A stretch of 64,000 nt of DNA from Planoprotostelium fungivorum (lineage: Eukaryota; Evosea; Variosea; Cavosteliida; Cavosteliaceae), in contig MDYQ01000661.1 in NCBI GenBank assembly GCA_003024175.1, forward strand, positions 157,901 through 221,900. Reading direction: 5' to 3'. Each line of letters opens with the position of its first letter. The stretch's first letter is position 1. Position numbers and translations under genes: made by a program. This document shows positions 1-11,051 of this stretch, piece by piece. The notes under the pieces are model-generated. The model saw only the letters and a list, made by a program, of their open reading frames with translations, made no database searches and was not told the DNA's origin.

Positions 1-494
1 CGTTGTTCTCTGGTTTGACCTGATAGCCGAACATCTGAGATGCCTCGATGAGAGATTTCATCACGGTGACGATGTTATTATATATGATAGGCCGATATGA
101 TAAGAGTTCAGCCGCTGAATATCCATCCGTGTGAAGAATTCGAATCTGCTTCGTGATGGTTGACTTGCCTGATTCTCCCGTTCCTGCGTTCCACTTAGAA
201 GTCGCAATGAATGGGTCAAGTGTGATTCAAAACTAGTCAACGTAATAAAGAAGGCAAATTTCGCAATGCGATGTGTCTTTCTCGTCGAGCATTTTCGTTC
301 ATCCATTCAACTCCCTCACGAGATGCAATTCATATCGTCATCGGAAGTGGTACGAAACAGAATCGACTCTAGATCGTCTCACCTAACAGCAGTAATTTGA
401 TCTCGGATGCCATCTCCTTCCTCCTGTTAGCCATCTCTCGTTCAGCCACTCTGGACGCCCTCGTGTCGACCGTAGAACTGTGAGCACACCCCAT
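1..494 (-). CDS. Heterotrimeric G-protein alpha subunit, 5' part (partial)
   Basis: Exon 1 is 383..494 and exon 2 runs from 183 off the left edge; the 199-nt intron has a GTGAG donor and a CAG acceptor. The protein starts MGCAHSS, a Gly-2/Cys-3 context suited to N-myristoylation and palmitoylation, followed by a charged N-terminal helix and KLLLLGTGESGKSTITKQ, the G1 P-loop of G-alpha (consensus GAGESGKST). The intron splits the P-loop right after LLLLG, and the join is phase-consistent. The segment past the P-loop (IRILHTDGYS, then the start of the helical domain) is also typical. G-alpha proteins couple seven-transmembrane receptors to effectors at the plasma membrane. The switch regions and C terminus lie outside the window, so the subfamily cannot be given. 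Confidence 0.93.
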
Positions 495-1218
495 CGTTGG
501 CTGATGATCGAATGGTCGAATGCGGTTGCTGATCGGTAAACCCTGTGACTTGTCCTTAGCCGGATTCGTATTTTCCTCAGATCTGTCCCTTACCATCGTT
601 ACGAATAAAACCCTTGCAGCGCGTGGAACCAATCATGCAGCCCTGAGTTACATAGAGACTCTACGTGAGTGTCACTGCCTCCAGCGTCACCCTCAACGTC
701 TTGAATGCTCTCGACACAAGCGCCAGAGGCCAACTCGGCTCATTCAACAAATGAGCACCACCACCTCCCGTGACACATCGGTGGCGCAATATTGCGATGT
801 TATAAGAGGCCCTATGTTCGATGACATAATAATACTACTGGCGGAACACAGCGCCCATTCTCTCCTGGTTCCTGCAGGTTCAGTCACCACTGACCAGGAA
901 CAACGCGTGAGATGAGTGAAACGGCAAAGCTTTTCAGTTGAAAAGAAGGAACCTGCTGACGTTGTAGACACGCTGCTTGTCACTTCGAATCTTCAGCCGA
1001 TTTGAATGAGCACGCCAATTAAAGAAGTCAGAGTGCAGCTGCGTACGTCTGATATCGAGGAGAGGTTCACGCCTGTAACGATTCAGAAGAGGTTCAGCTT
1101 GCCTTTAGCTTCTTCCTCTTTAGAAGTGAGTTGCAGCAGTACTCATGTCATGAGACATATCGGGTGTTTCTGTCGGAATAACGGAGGATTCAATCTTCCG
1201 AACCACAACACAAACGAA
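495..1218. other. Divergent intergenic region
   Basis: About 720 bp between the divergent start codons of the G-alpha gene and the Zn2Cys6 regulator. Open frames here (for example 520..915 on +) show no family signature and no plausible splice links. It presumably holds both promoters; I see no clear TATA box or repeat. Confidence 0.5.
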
Positions 1219-2963
1219 ATGACGGACACCATCGAGGCCACTCTTCCCATAGATAATCGAGTCAGTGACGAAGGAAGGAGGTCGAAAGTTACACAAGCGT
1301 GTTCGAATTGCAAGAGATCACATTTGTCCTGCGATACGGGTGAGATGTTGGGTTTAGACGCTCTCACCTGATATGAGAGGTAGGACGACCTTGCAAGCGA
1401 TGTGTTCAGCGTAAATTATCTTCTACATGTACAGATAGCGAGAGGAAGAAGAGAGGGAGGAAGCCAACAGACAGAGACGACTCACCACCACAACCGTTGT
1501 CTCCCTCTCCAGGTGATCATCGATCGATTACAATCATAATCCCCTATATGATCTGACGGAAGAATAGTTTCGAAGAAAGCAAACTTACGGCTGTCTCCAT
1601 CTCCTATTCTGAACGTGAGGACGGATCAAAGTCCCAACCGTTCTGATTAACTCATACAGCCACCATTCGCAGGTTACAATTACCTCCCATCACCCACTCC
1701 ACATTTCGACACGTCCATATCGAATGTTAGTAGCCTCCTTCAATTATTTCGACAAGAGGTGAGCCTCCATTCTCTCACGGTCATCTCGTCGATTCTGATA
1801 GAACAACAGCAGTCACAGGCTCACGTCAATGCGAATCCGACACTCGTAGTTCCAAAACAAGAGATGAAGTGAGAGATCATCTTCTCACATCGAGCTGATG
1901 TGAATCAGGAGGGAGCACATCGATCAACTGTTGGATCAATTGAGAAGCAGCTATTGCATGGATTCACCCTTCAATATCTATTCCCTCGCAGAATGTCACA
2001 TCGGTCAGTAGCCATAGAATCGTTTACGAGACGATGATGACGATGTACAGATGATCATCATGCGAGAGATCCTTATTATCCAGATCGAACTCCCTCGACA
2101 GAACAACATCTCATCTTTTTATCTCAGAATGCCAAACTACGGTGACCTCATCATCATCATCATCCTGGACATCACATGTCATCGACGTCGCACATCATCT
2201 CATCACATCCACTCTCTCATCTGATATAGAGGATGGCAAACTGAGACGAGTTGGCTCAGCTTGAAGAAGAGCACAGAGACGTACCGTCAGATCAAGAGGG
2301 AGATCATGTCTTTGGTCGGGCCGGAACAAGTGTTAGAGATGCGAGAGGCTTTCAGCTACACCCTGGCCGTGAGTCATCTACAACGAGCCAGATCGATTGA
2401 AAACCACAGTGGTGTAAGAATGGTGCCGCATGCAGTGATGTCCCTTGCATCATCTGGGGTCATCACGGCTCGGTCGAATTCGTCAACTCTGCATTTGTAG
2501 ATCTGACTGGATTCTGCGAGAGGTTACCCAGCGGCCTGGACAGACATTTATTGTTGGATTTATTTCAATTCGAGACGGGAGGAGGAGACGCACAGAAGGT
2601 GAAGAGTGGATGATGAGACGAGACTGAGTTTCGATGAGGAATTTGAAGAGAAATCGACCGTCATGCTACCCATACAGGTCGGTCGCGATCACCATGATGA
2701 CATGATCGAGATGGTGAACTGATGATGACAGTTGAGAATCTGGTCGAATCGAAAGAAGCTACCACTGGTGACTGTGATCAATCCTCTCACACAGCAAGAA
2801 GAGAGATTTGTAGACGGTGAGAATTGCTCATCATAAGATGCACTGATCGTGATGATCAGGTACGTTGTGTGTCAGCATGAAGAGAGACTCGTTGAACATA
2901 CCGAATCTCTTTTATGCACAATTTCTACCCTCTCCTGATGTGTTGAAGAGAGTCGCTCGATGA
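1219..2963 (+). CDS. Zn(II)2Cys6 transcription factor with PAS-like domain (ERT1/AcuK-like)
   Basis: Exon 1 (1219..1339) and exon 2 (1384..1512) join to give a fungal-type binuclear zinc cluster: CSNCKRSHLSC, then CKRCVQRKLSSTC, spacing C-x2-C-x6-C-x5-C-x2-C-x7-C, followed by a basic linker (ERKKRGRKP). After small exons near 1563-1617 and 1672-1759 come about 2261..2368 and 2410..2600, which encode a PAS-like segment (DVPCIIWGHHGSVEFVNSAF, DLTGFCERLPSG). Last exons lie near 2728-2818 and 2861-2963, ending VLKRVAR-stop. In fungi the order zinc cluster then PAS marks ERT1/AcuK/Rds2 regulators of gluconeogenesis, so a nuclear DNA-binding role is likely; target genes cannot be inferred. The start could also be an upstream in-frame ATG at 1006. 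The intron at 2369..2409 carries the CATCTACAACG element. Middle exon borders are approximate. Confidence 0.82.
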
Positions 2964-3287
2964 ATGGAATCTCGAATTCCAAAGGATGTAATTAAATAAA
3001 AAACAGAGAAGAATGCCTTCAATATTGAAATACTGTGGTGATGAACAGAAGGCCATCTCTTCGTTCATGATGTGACACACAACGACACGAGAGAGAGCAA
3101 TGTTGCGTCCAAGAGCGACCTGGTGAGTAATCTATACGTAACGCCGAGAAATGCCACCAAGTCAAGTCATTGCATCATCGCATCAAAACTCATCGCGATC
3201 ACATCGAAACACGTCACATCTTCATCATCATACCTTCCTTTATTTCTTCCTTCCATTTCGAGGCCCTCACTATTCAACATCAGATCA

Positions 3288-5495
3288 TCATCGAAACGCA
3301 TCACGCACCATGAACATGTTGTAATTGGAAGCGTAAGCCATGGGCTTGATCGCAGGGTGAGGCTGAACACGGTCAACCCCTCTCGATGAGTTCACCATCT
3401 ACAACTCACCACGGCCGTAAATTGTACGTATTTTGGATTCATCTGTGAATCGAAGCGAATGAGAGCTCCCTTGTTGCCGACAGAATCACAATAGTTGGGA
3501 GCAGAGAACACGGTCACCAGCTTACCATCGGCCTCCACTAGATAACCTGAACGACATCAACCGGCCGCGATAGAAGTACTTCATCTCATATCAAGTGAAC
3601 ACAATCGAAGTCATGTTCCCATCGACTCATTCTGATCATCAGACATGACGGTGATGACATGATGACTCGATCGTTTCAAGAGTGAATTCGAATAATTTGA
3701 GAATAAAAAAACTCCACCTTCTTCCTTGACTTCGTGGCTGCGAACGACCATTTGCAAGTTGTTGTCCTTTAAGAATTTGTGCGTCACGTCGGGGCCAAAC
3801 GCGACACCGACTCCACGCTTGTTGGGGCTTCTGCCGGGGAAGGGAGAGGGATCAGACCACAACAGCTCACACATGAGACCCTCATCGGGTGGCTGACGGT
3901 TTCTGGATATCTTTCGCATGTCGTCCAGCTTGACGCCGTCCTTGCTGAAGAGACCACCGTGGACGATGATCACCTGATCGCACGGTCAGATGGAAGATGA
4001 TGGCGGAGGTGATCATGATGAGGAGAGGAGATGAGCGTGATGATGTGATCATGATGGTGATGGATGCGATCGTGGATGACAAGATCATGATGATCGCGAT
4101 CAGATCGTGATCACGACACTCGATCACTGGTGCTCACCTTCTTGTTCAGACATGCCGACAAGGGCAACCAGTTGAAAACCTCCGTGAAGAGGTCAAAACA
4201 CTTCTTCGAGTACTTCTGAGTGACTTCTCCCTCGAATCCATACATTCGGTTCATGTTGATCGTCTCATGATTTCCTCGCATGAGATGAACGTGATCGGGG
4301 TAAAGTAACTTGTAAGCAAAGAGGGTCAAGACCAGCTCGAGAGAGAAGGAACCACGATCGACATAGTCTCCGTTGACTGGGGGGATCAATTTTCGAGTTG
4401 ACATTTGGGACTCACAGAGGTAGGGGTTTTCGATGGAAGGTTGGCCGTTGATTTCGAAGATATTGAGGAGGCTGATGATGTGTCAGTCCACTTGTGATGA
4501 TGTGTGATGTGTGATGTGTGACACATCGATGACAATGATGATGGAGATGAGTCGATGATGTGTCATTCATAGATGTAATGGTGATGATGATGATGGTGAT
4601 CTCACTCGTAGTACTGTCCGTGAGTGTCTCCACAGACGCTGAAAGAGTTTCCTTCTGGCACTTCGATATCGATGAGAGAAGGTAACTTGCATAAAAGCTT
4701 CTTCATCTCGATCAAGATCTGATACAAGTACCTGATGGAACATGGTGAACATCGAGGAGAAGAGATGAGATACTCACTTCGTGTGGAGTTTCTTCTGAGC
4801 TTTGAGATGGGCAACCAACTGTTGCACGAATGAGAGATCGACCTTTCCATCCATCAAATGGGGGCCATCATATGAGCTTTCGACCGAGATAGATTCAACG
4901 TCGAGTGTCTCGGATAGAGGTTTCTCGTCTTCGGTTGCAATTGCAGATTCGAAAGCCATCTGTCTAACGATCTTTTCACATTGCTTGAATTTCTCTTGAG
5001 CTTCTGCGTTCTTTGGAAGGATGCCAACCACCTGTCGTGCGTCAACATGTTTGTCAAGACTGAAGTCGATTTCTTAATGCATTCGACGTACCTTCTTAAA
5101 GTCCTTGAGAGCCTCCTTGTACTTGCCGAGAAGCAAATTGGCCGAACCCCTTCTGTAATACGCCTTGATGTATTTCGGGTCGACGTCTATAGCGGCCGAT
5201 GCATCTTGCAATGCAGCGCCATACTGCTCCAACTTGGCGTATGCAAAAGCTCTGTTAGAGAGGTAAACTGCATTCTTGCTGTTGAGCTCTATGGCTTTGG
5301 AGTAGAAATCGATGGCTAGGGCATACTTCTGTTCTGTCCAAAACGTCAGCGATAATTGGCAACGTATGATGTGAAGGGTTTTTTTGAATGAGAGAATGTG
5401 GATCACATAGACGCGAACTCACTTCCAAAATGGTCGTTAGCTGTGAGTTTGAACTCTTCTGCCTTCTTAAGGGTTTCTTCAGAGATTTCAGCCAT
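3288..5495 (-). CDS. PPP5C: Serine/threonine protein phosphatase 5 (TPR-PP2A-like catalytic domain)
   Basis: Nine exons: complement(3288..3362, 3410..3546, 3718..3973, 4138..4376, 4416..4471, 4606..4731, 4778..5031, 5092..5333, 5423..5495), in frame, 485 aa, the usual PP5 length. The N terminus ([11 protein letters not shown]) starts three TPR repeats (residues about 10-120) that in this family bind Hsp90 and auto-inhibit the enzyme. The catalytic part has all metal and phosphate motifs: GDTHGQ, GDYVDRG, RGNHE, IVHGGL, SHEV and SAPNYCD. It ends with the PP5-type [11 protein letters not shown] stretch and a C-terminal helix. The enzyme removes phosphate from Ser/Thr in cytosol and nucleus. The last intron (3363..3409) has a GTTGTAGATGG element. 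Confidence 0.97.
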
Positions 5496-5718
5496 GATGC
5501 CGCTGTCGAGGATCAATCACAAGATCTCATTTTGGCCATCCCTGTCTCGTTGTTTCGTGCATCATGACATAAAACGACAGCAATCTCAAAGGCAGCGCGA
5601 CACACCACGTGGTGCTTGTGTTCTCTCTTCGAAGCAGTCCGTCACTCGTTTATTTTCCTCCACATGCCCACATGGATCCATCTTCATCTGACGACATCGG
5701 TAGTGATTCCTGCATCCT

Positions 5719-7075
5719 CTATGTCTGAGCGAGAAGGAACATAGAATTCGAGAGATGTTGGGTGGTCTTCTCCTTCGTGTAGACTTCTGCCTTCTGGACA
5801 ATGTTGTATCGATGGATCCCGATGCATTCGTAGGCTCGAATAGAGGCGGCTTGGAGAGAGAGCAGGACCGATACGGCTCTGTCCATCGACTTCATCATCT
5901 TGTTCTTGATGGGTTCTTCTGATGGAATGTCCATCAGGATGACGTGGATGAGGTAGCGCAAGGTGTCTCTATCCTCGCTCACAGTCTTTCTCATTTCTTC
6001 TGATTTGATGGAAAACTCGAAGAAGATGACAATGTGATGAATGGTGTCTGTCGTCTGATGGTCCATGTTGCCCCATGCTATCTGAAGGGCAAGGATTTCG
6101 TTGAGGCGTTTGAAGATCTGCTTGTCTAACTTGGACAAGAGGCCTTCGTTGCTGTCTTCCATACTTAAACCTATACGGGTCAGGCTCATATGTTTGAAGT
6201 GAATCATAAAATAGAATAAAATCGTATCTTCCATTTATATAAGAATATGAGATGATATGTTGATGATGTGACGATGACAATAGTGATGACTCTTACGTGA
6301 GAGTAATTTGACTGCCGAATGCATCGTGTAGTTCGTCTCTGAATAGAGGGCGCCGAAACTGTAAGACAGCAACTCCGTCGCATGCTGCCTCTTCAGTTTC
6401 GATAACTTGATGGAAGCAGACAGGTTGACAAAGATATCGAAGGCCAGTGATCTGACTTGAACTTCGGCACACTTGATGAGCTCGATCATGGCACTGATGA
6501 AGACGGTGTGGTTGTTAAAGTATTCATCGTTCGCTTGAACGCAAGTCAAATTTCTCAAGATGCCCAAGATGCAGTGGAAGAGGGGGCAGCTGATGTTGAT
6601 GGAGTCGAGGTATTTCATGTCGCCCTCTCCCGGACGGATGGATTGAAGAGGAAAGAGCTCTTCGAGGAGACCTTCGAAAGAGTATCCTTCCATCAATCTG
6701 AAAATGCATTAAGATGGTGGGTGGCGATGGACTTGAACAGTAAGAGGAAATCGAAAGAATCGAGAGGATTTCGATGGACAGTGAAGTGAGATGGAGGATG
6801 ACCGATTACCTGCTGCGGACGTTGGCCCACGATCTGGCAAGAAGGATGAGAAGGATGTCCAATAATCCGTGTGAGGGCTTCAGAGTGATCTCTTCCTCTG
6901 ATGTTTTTGACAGAAGCAGGTGAACACAACTCCATATCTGTTCAAACTGTGCACCTGTGTAAGGACCCGGTTGCAAAACTGTAGTCTGTAGGATAAACGC
7001 CATCCTCTTCTGAAACTGACTCCCATCTATCTCAATCAGCTGTTGGAAACATGATGTGATCTGATCTGATATCAA
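5719..7075 (-). CDS. Armadillo-fold protein, possibly Rsc9/ARID2/BAF250-like
   Basis: Three exons, complement(5719..6170, 6297..6697, 6810..7075), keep phase and encode 372 aa. The protein is almost entirely amphipathic helices. The middle (ILRNLTCVQAND, then VRSLAFDIFVNLSAS) looks like armadillo repeats and recalls the helical repeats of chromatin-remodeller subunits ARID2/Rsc9 and BAF250; this is a resemblance by eye only. No ARID DNA-binding domain, signal peptide or membrane segment is seen. The start at 7075 is the first ATG, but TTTCCAACAG just inside it could be an acceptor, in which case more N-terminal exons lie upstream. The intron 6171..6296 contains the AATAGAATAAAAT element. Confidence 0.72.
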
Positions 7076-7370
7076 TCACCTTTTAAAGAAGAATTTATCT
7101 TTCGTGGAGCCGTCGGCAGCGTCGTGCTGTGATAATTGGCTCCCTTAAATACGATCGCATTGGAGGAGCGGCCATGCCAATCTGTCATTGGATGCTGATC
7201 TTGGAAAAATTATCAAATAGAAATTTTAACGGTCGCAAACAACCAACTCAGCTTCGCTTTGCGGCCACAGCTCCACCCTGATGTCAATAGAATACATTCA
7301 GACACCGGATACTACCACCCATCAATGATATCTAGATGAGCTGAATTGTTTGCATAATTAGAGGCTTTTA

Positions 7371-8388
7371 TCATACTTCAGCCGAGTTTGGCTTCGCAAA
7401 CGTTTGCAATTTTGTGACTTCAGTCTTGTGGCCGGCCAGCTCTTTCAGTGTCTTTGCAGGATGAACGATGTTGAAGACTCCTTGTGCGATGACCATCATC
7501 AAACCGTCCAGAACAACGAAGTAAGATTCAGTGGATATGATGGGTCCGTTCCATCCTTCAGAGAGTTCGATCACTCGATACACTCCTCGGACATAGAGGG
7601 CAACGGAGCTGATGATGACGGGAACAGCGATACGCTTCAGATCACTCTTCTGTTTTCAATGTTAGAGGATGTGGTGATGAAAGGACATCACCTGCTGAGA
7701 TGACAAGTCACAAGCTCCCGTTTTCATAGCCGCCAGCAATTTAATGGCAAAGTCCGCGGCAAAGATGACAAACAGCGTCATGCTGACCAACTGAAAGACG
7801 ATGCCTCCCAACATGATGCGTGCCCCCAGATCGGCTCCTTCGTGGTCGTCCGCTGTGGCAGCCATACCTCCACCGATAGCTTGGACCACCAGCGCGATCA
7901 CGTCGCACGTGATGAACACGATGCTGTATAATTTGGGCCTCAATCTCGAATATTCCGGGTGCGTGAGGCTCATCCTGAGTCATATCATCAGATACGGTGA
8001 AGGTAGTTGATCATCGAGCAGACTCACACTTTGCCCAAGATGAGATAGATGGCAGCTGAATAGAAGACGGGAGCGATGACTAACACAGCGATCTGGCACA
8101 AGAATCCATCGCCGTTGGTAGGTTCGTAAGCGTTATAGAGTCTAGCACCCCAACCGATACATTCACCTACGCCACATCGTCAGATCATCATCAACTGTGG
8201 AACCTCTATTCACCAATTCCTCCGATCGTCAAGACGTGCAGCCACCACCCTCTATAGTAACTGACTTGGACCAAGTGAGCCAAGGTCGAGATGGCAAACA
8301 GTGTGATGAAGAGGATGCCGATCCAGGCGTGGGGTATGTAGTTGTATGCCGATCCTTTTTGGAGATCCAGTACGCTGGTTGTGTTCAT
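7371..8388 (-). CDS. RTA1-like seven-transmembrane protein (lipid-translocating exporter family)
   Basis: Four exons, complement(7371..7649, 7692..7974, 8028..8166, 8214..8388), 291 aa. About seven hydrophobic helices. Family marks are the N-terminal YNYIPHAW before helix 1, AVLVIAPVFYSAAIYLILGK, FITCDVIALVVQAIGGGMA and YRVIELSEGW...ESYFVVLD, all typical of RTA1/RTM1/RSB1 proteins, which in fungi are linked to sterol- or sphingoid-base-type membrane stress and lipid export. It would act in plasma or internal membranes; the substrate is not known. Length (about 300 aa) and helix count match the family. The start is the ATG giving MNTTSVLDLQKG. RTA1 is best known from fungi, so its presence in this intron context is notable. 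Confidence 0.9.
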
Positions 8389-8683
8389 GTCTGTCTATAA
8401 GATGCTGATTCAGAGTATGAAGACACGCCACACGAGATCCCTCCCGCAGAATCCGATACTCTTTTTCTGAACAGACGTTCCGCGAAACCCGACGTTCTAC
8501 AATTTTGATTTCTTGTTCTCTCATCACAATCGATTACCATCTGATTAGTCATCCATGTAACAGACACTCGATGATGAGAAAGAGATGACAAGCGTCCCTC
8601 TACGTGTCTATCCGTTTTCAGAGGAGGTCATGTGACGATGTCGTTCTGCAAACGAAGAGGACAATAGGAATTGTGACCTTCAT

Positions 8684-10911
8684 TTATTTCTTCTTCTTCA
8701 CGGGAGTTGGATTCGACCACACGTAATCCTTCGGCTCGTATTTTGGTAGTTCATCACCCACCCTCTTCGTGAAGAACATCCTCTCGTATCGATTGGACAG
8801 CATCCACTTCATCTGACAACGTGTAAGTGTCCATCTACATCCATCATCGACACGATCAAGCATGATGCTGATGCTGATGCTGATGCTGATGCTGATGCTC
8901 TTGTTGATGATCACCTGTGGCTCAGAGAAAAAGTTTCCAAAACGCGCGCGAAAATCCGCAGCGACTCGGTTGAGGTAAATGACGACGGCAGCGTTGTCGT
9001 TGTTCATCTTGGGCAGCTGTAGACGTTGAGCGATCGTGATGGAGTCGATTCACCTTCAGCGTCCACAGGAAGACACCTCCCTTCTTTAAGAGGGGCATGA
9101 CGGGTGCGATCATGTCCATCATGACCCACGGTCGCTCGTTGACATCACAGACCTTTCATCATCAGATGTCGAGCGATCATGAGATGATCCGATGATGTGA
9201 TGTCGTGATCGCATGATATCCATGATGATGTTGATGTTGATGATGGCGATGATCATCGTGATGTTCATCACGAAGTCTACATGACAACACGATACAAATC
9301 AACTCACGATGAGATCGTACGGTGCATGAGGCTGTAAGTGTTCCACTGAGTCCTGACTCTTCATCTTCAGGTGTGTCAGATTCGCTGGCATGTCTGTGAT
9401 GGTGAAGTCTGCAGGGTCGATGCCAACCACGTGACCTTTGGGACACAACTGACGGGTTCAGAATTGGGACGGGAGAAATGGCGGGAAACCACCTGGGTGG
9501 CGATGAGGTAGGACATACCGCCGGGTGCCGCGCCTACGTCTACAACGCGGCTGTCTTCACGGATGTTCATGTCGTATCGGTCTAATGACTCTCTCATCTG
9601 ATATCTTGAGTCGATGAAAATTTGAATTGTGGTTTACTTCAGTCTTCAAATTAAAATTTCAAATAAGGAAAATTTTCGTGCGTCTTTTATCGTGGATGAT
9701 CGATACGTAGATGTGGCATTGTGAAATCAACGATATATTCAAAATCATATTTTATGTGACAGAGAAGAAAAAAATTGTACAGTATGTCATACATGTTGTA
9801 TCCTTCACATAAGAATGAGAAGAAAAGATTGTATCGATTCTCTTTGACTGATGTGATATCACGTGTTATCAGTTGTGTCTCAGATGTCACTTCACCTTGA
9901 AGAAAGCACGAGAATAAACGTCTTTCTCTGTGATCTTGTCCTCAGATTTAATGTAGAAGTATTCCTTCTCCATCATGGAGTAGAAGACTGTATCGCGCCA
10001 GACGACCACCGTGACGATGTGACTGAATCCCAGTTGTGGTTCCAATTGCACTTTCTTCTCTTCCAGGCGTTTGATGATCTACATCGTCTCATCAGCATCA
10101 TCATCATCCATCACATCACCGTCACGATCGTCGTCTGACATGATGATGGTGCTCACTTGGTCTCTCCTCACAGCCGGATAAGCTAAGACTCTGATTCTCT
10201 TCCCCTCGTAATCGAGCTCATCTAAAAAGTCCAACTTCATCTCTCGAACGGGGTTTTTGGCACCGTCGGGCTTGTGTTGGACTAGTTTCTTCCTCTGCAT
10301 GGTGATCTCTTCATCCTTCTCTTCGTCCTTCTCTTCGTCCTTTGTCTCTCCTGTGGGCTTCGTCTCTTCTGTTTTGCCTTCTCTCTCCAATTTCATCTTC
10401 TTTTGCATCTCACGACGAGGGCCTAGTGCAATGTGTCAACGGAGGAGTTGGAGATGGCAGGTCATTGGAGTTCAAGATCGGTGATGAAATAGAAGATTAC
10501 CTCGCGTGAGAGTCTGAATCTGTGAACCTTCTATCAAAGATAGACTCGAGGAATGATTTGAGATGTAGAAGGAGTGGATGTGTCTCAGAACATACGGTAT
10601 GTTCCAGATCCTAGACGATGTCTTCAACAATCGGCATGCGAGAATGGGGCTCACTCGTTCATCAGTTTCAAGATGGTCAAAGGTTGAATAACTTTCAGAA
10701 ATACCAGATCTTTGTCGATGTGAATGATGTCGACCTCTCCTGGGTGCTTTTCCTCGATCCATTCAGCGATTCTGCGCTGGTGATCGATGACAGTATATAG
10801 TATCAATAGTTGATCATCGAGACAATCTCTCAATCTGCCCTCCGTGGATACTGTTGGTCTCCATTCACACGTAGCCACTTCTTCATCGCTCATCATTAGA
10901 TCACATCGCAT
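8684..10911 (-). CDS. FtsJ/RrmJ-type SAM-dependent RNA methyltransferase
   Basis: Nine exons, complement(8684..8812, 8915..9016, 9054..9152, 9308..9448, 9493..9597, 9896..10078, 10157..10422, 10501..10610, 10655..10911), all phases agree, 463 aa. The C-terminal half is the methyltransferase: SRAFFKM (catalytic-Lys region), VVDVGAAPGGMSYLIA (SAM motif I), GHVVGIDP, YDLIVCDV (catalytic Asp), GGVFLWTLK (Lys) and a C-terminal basic tail. The order fits the FtsJ fold, whose members methylate 2'-O of rRNA, tRNA or mRNA caps. The N-terminal 200 residues are unrecognised, with a Lys/Glu-rich stretch of KDEEKDEE repeats (10310-10380). The first ATG at 10911 is followed by a second at 10893. It shares a 140-bp divergent promoter with the sorting nexin gene. 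Substrate unknown. Confidence 0.86.
8861..8902. repeat. GATGCT hexanucleotide microsatellite in intron
   Basis: About seven tandem copies of GATGCT, inside the last intron of the FtsJ gene. Confidence 0.85.
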
Positions 10912-11051
10912 CTGTACCGCGGGTGCGGAATCTGAATACCGCGAACACGTGCGAATCTTGTCATCAAGCGAAGAGTCTTCTCTTCATCCGAACCGACAGA
11001 GTCAGTCCTCCTCCTTCCCTCCTTTCTCCTGACCATCTATCCAGATTAGGG

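Noticed and set aside
520-915. 131-residue + strand ORF between G-alpha and the Zn2Cys6 gene
   Set aside because: No motif, no splice partner and a composition like random intergenic frames.
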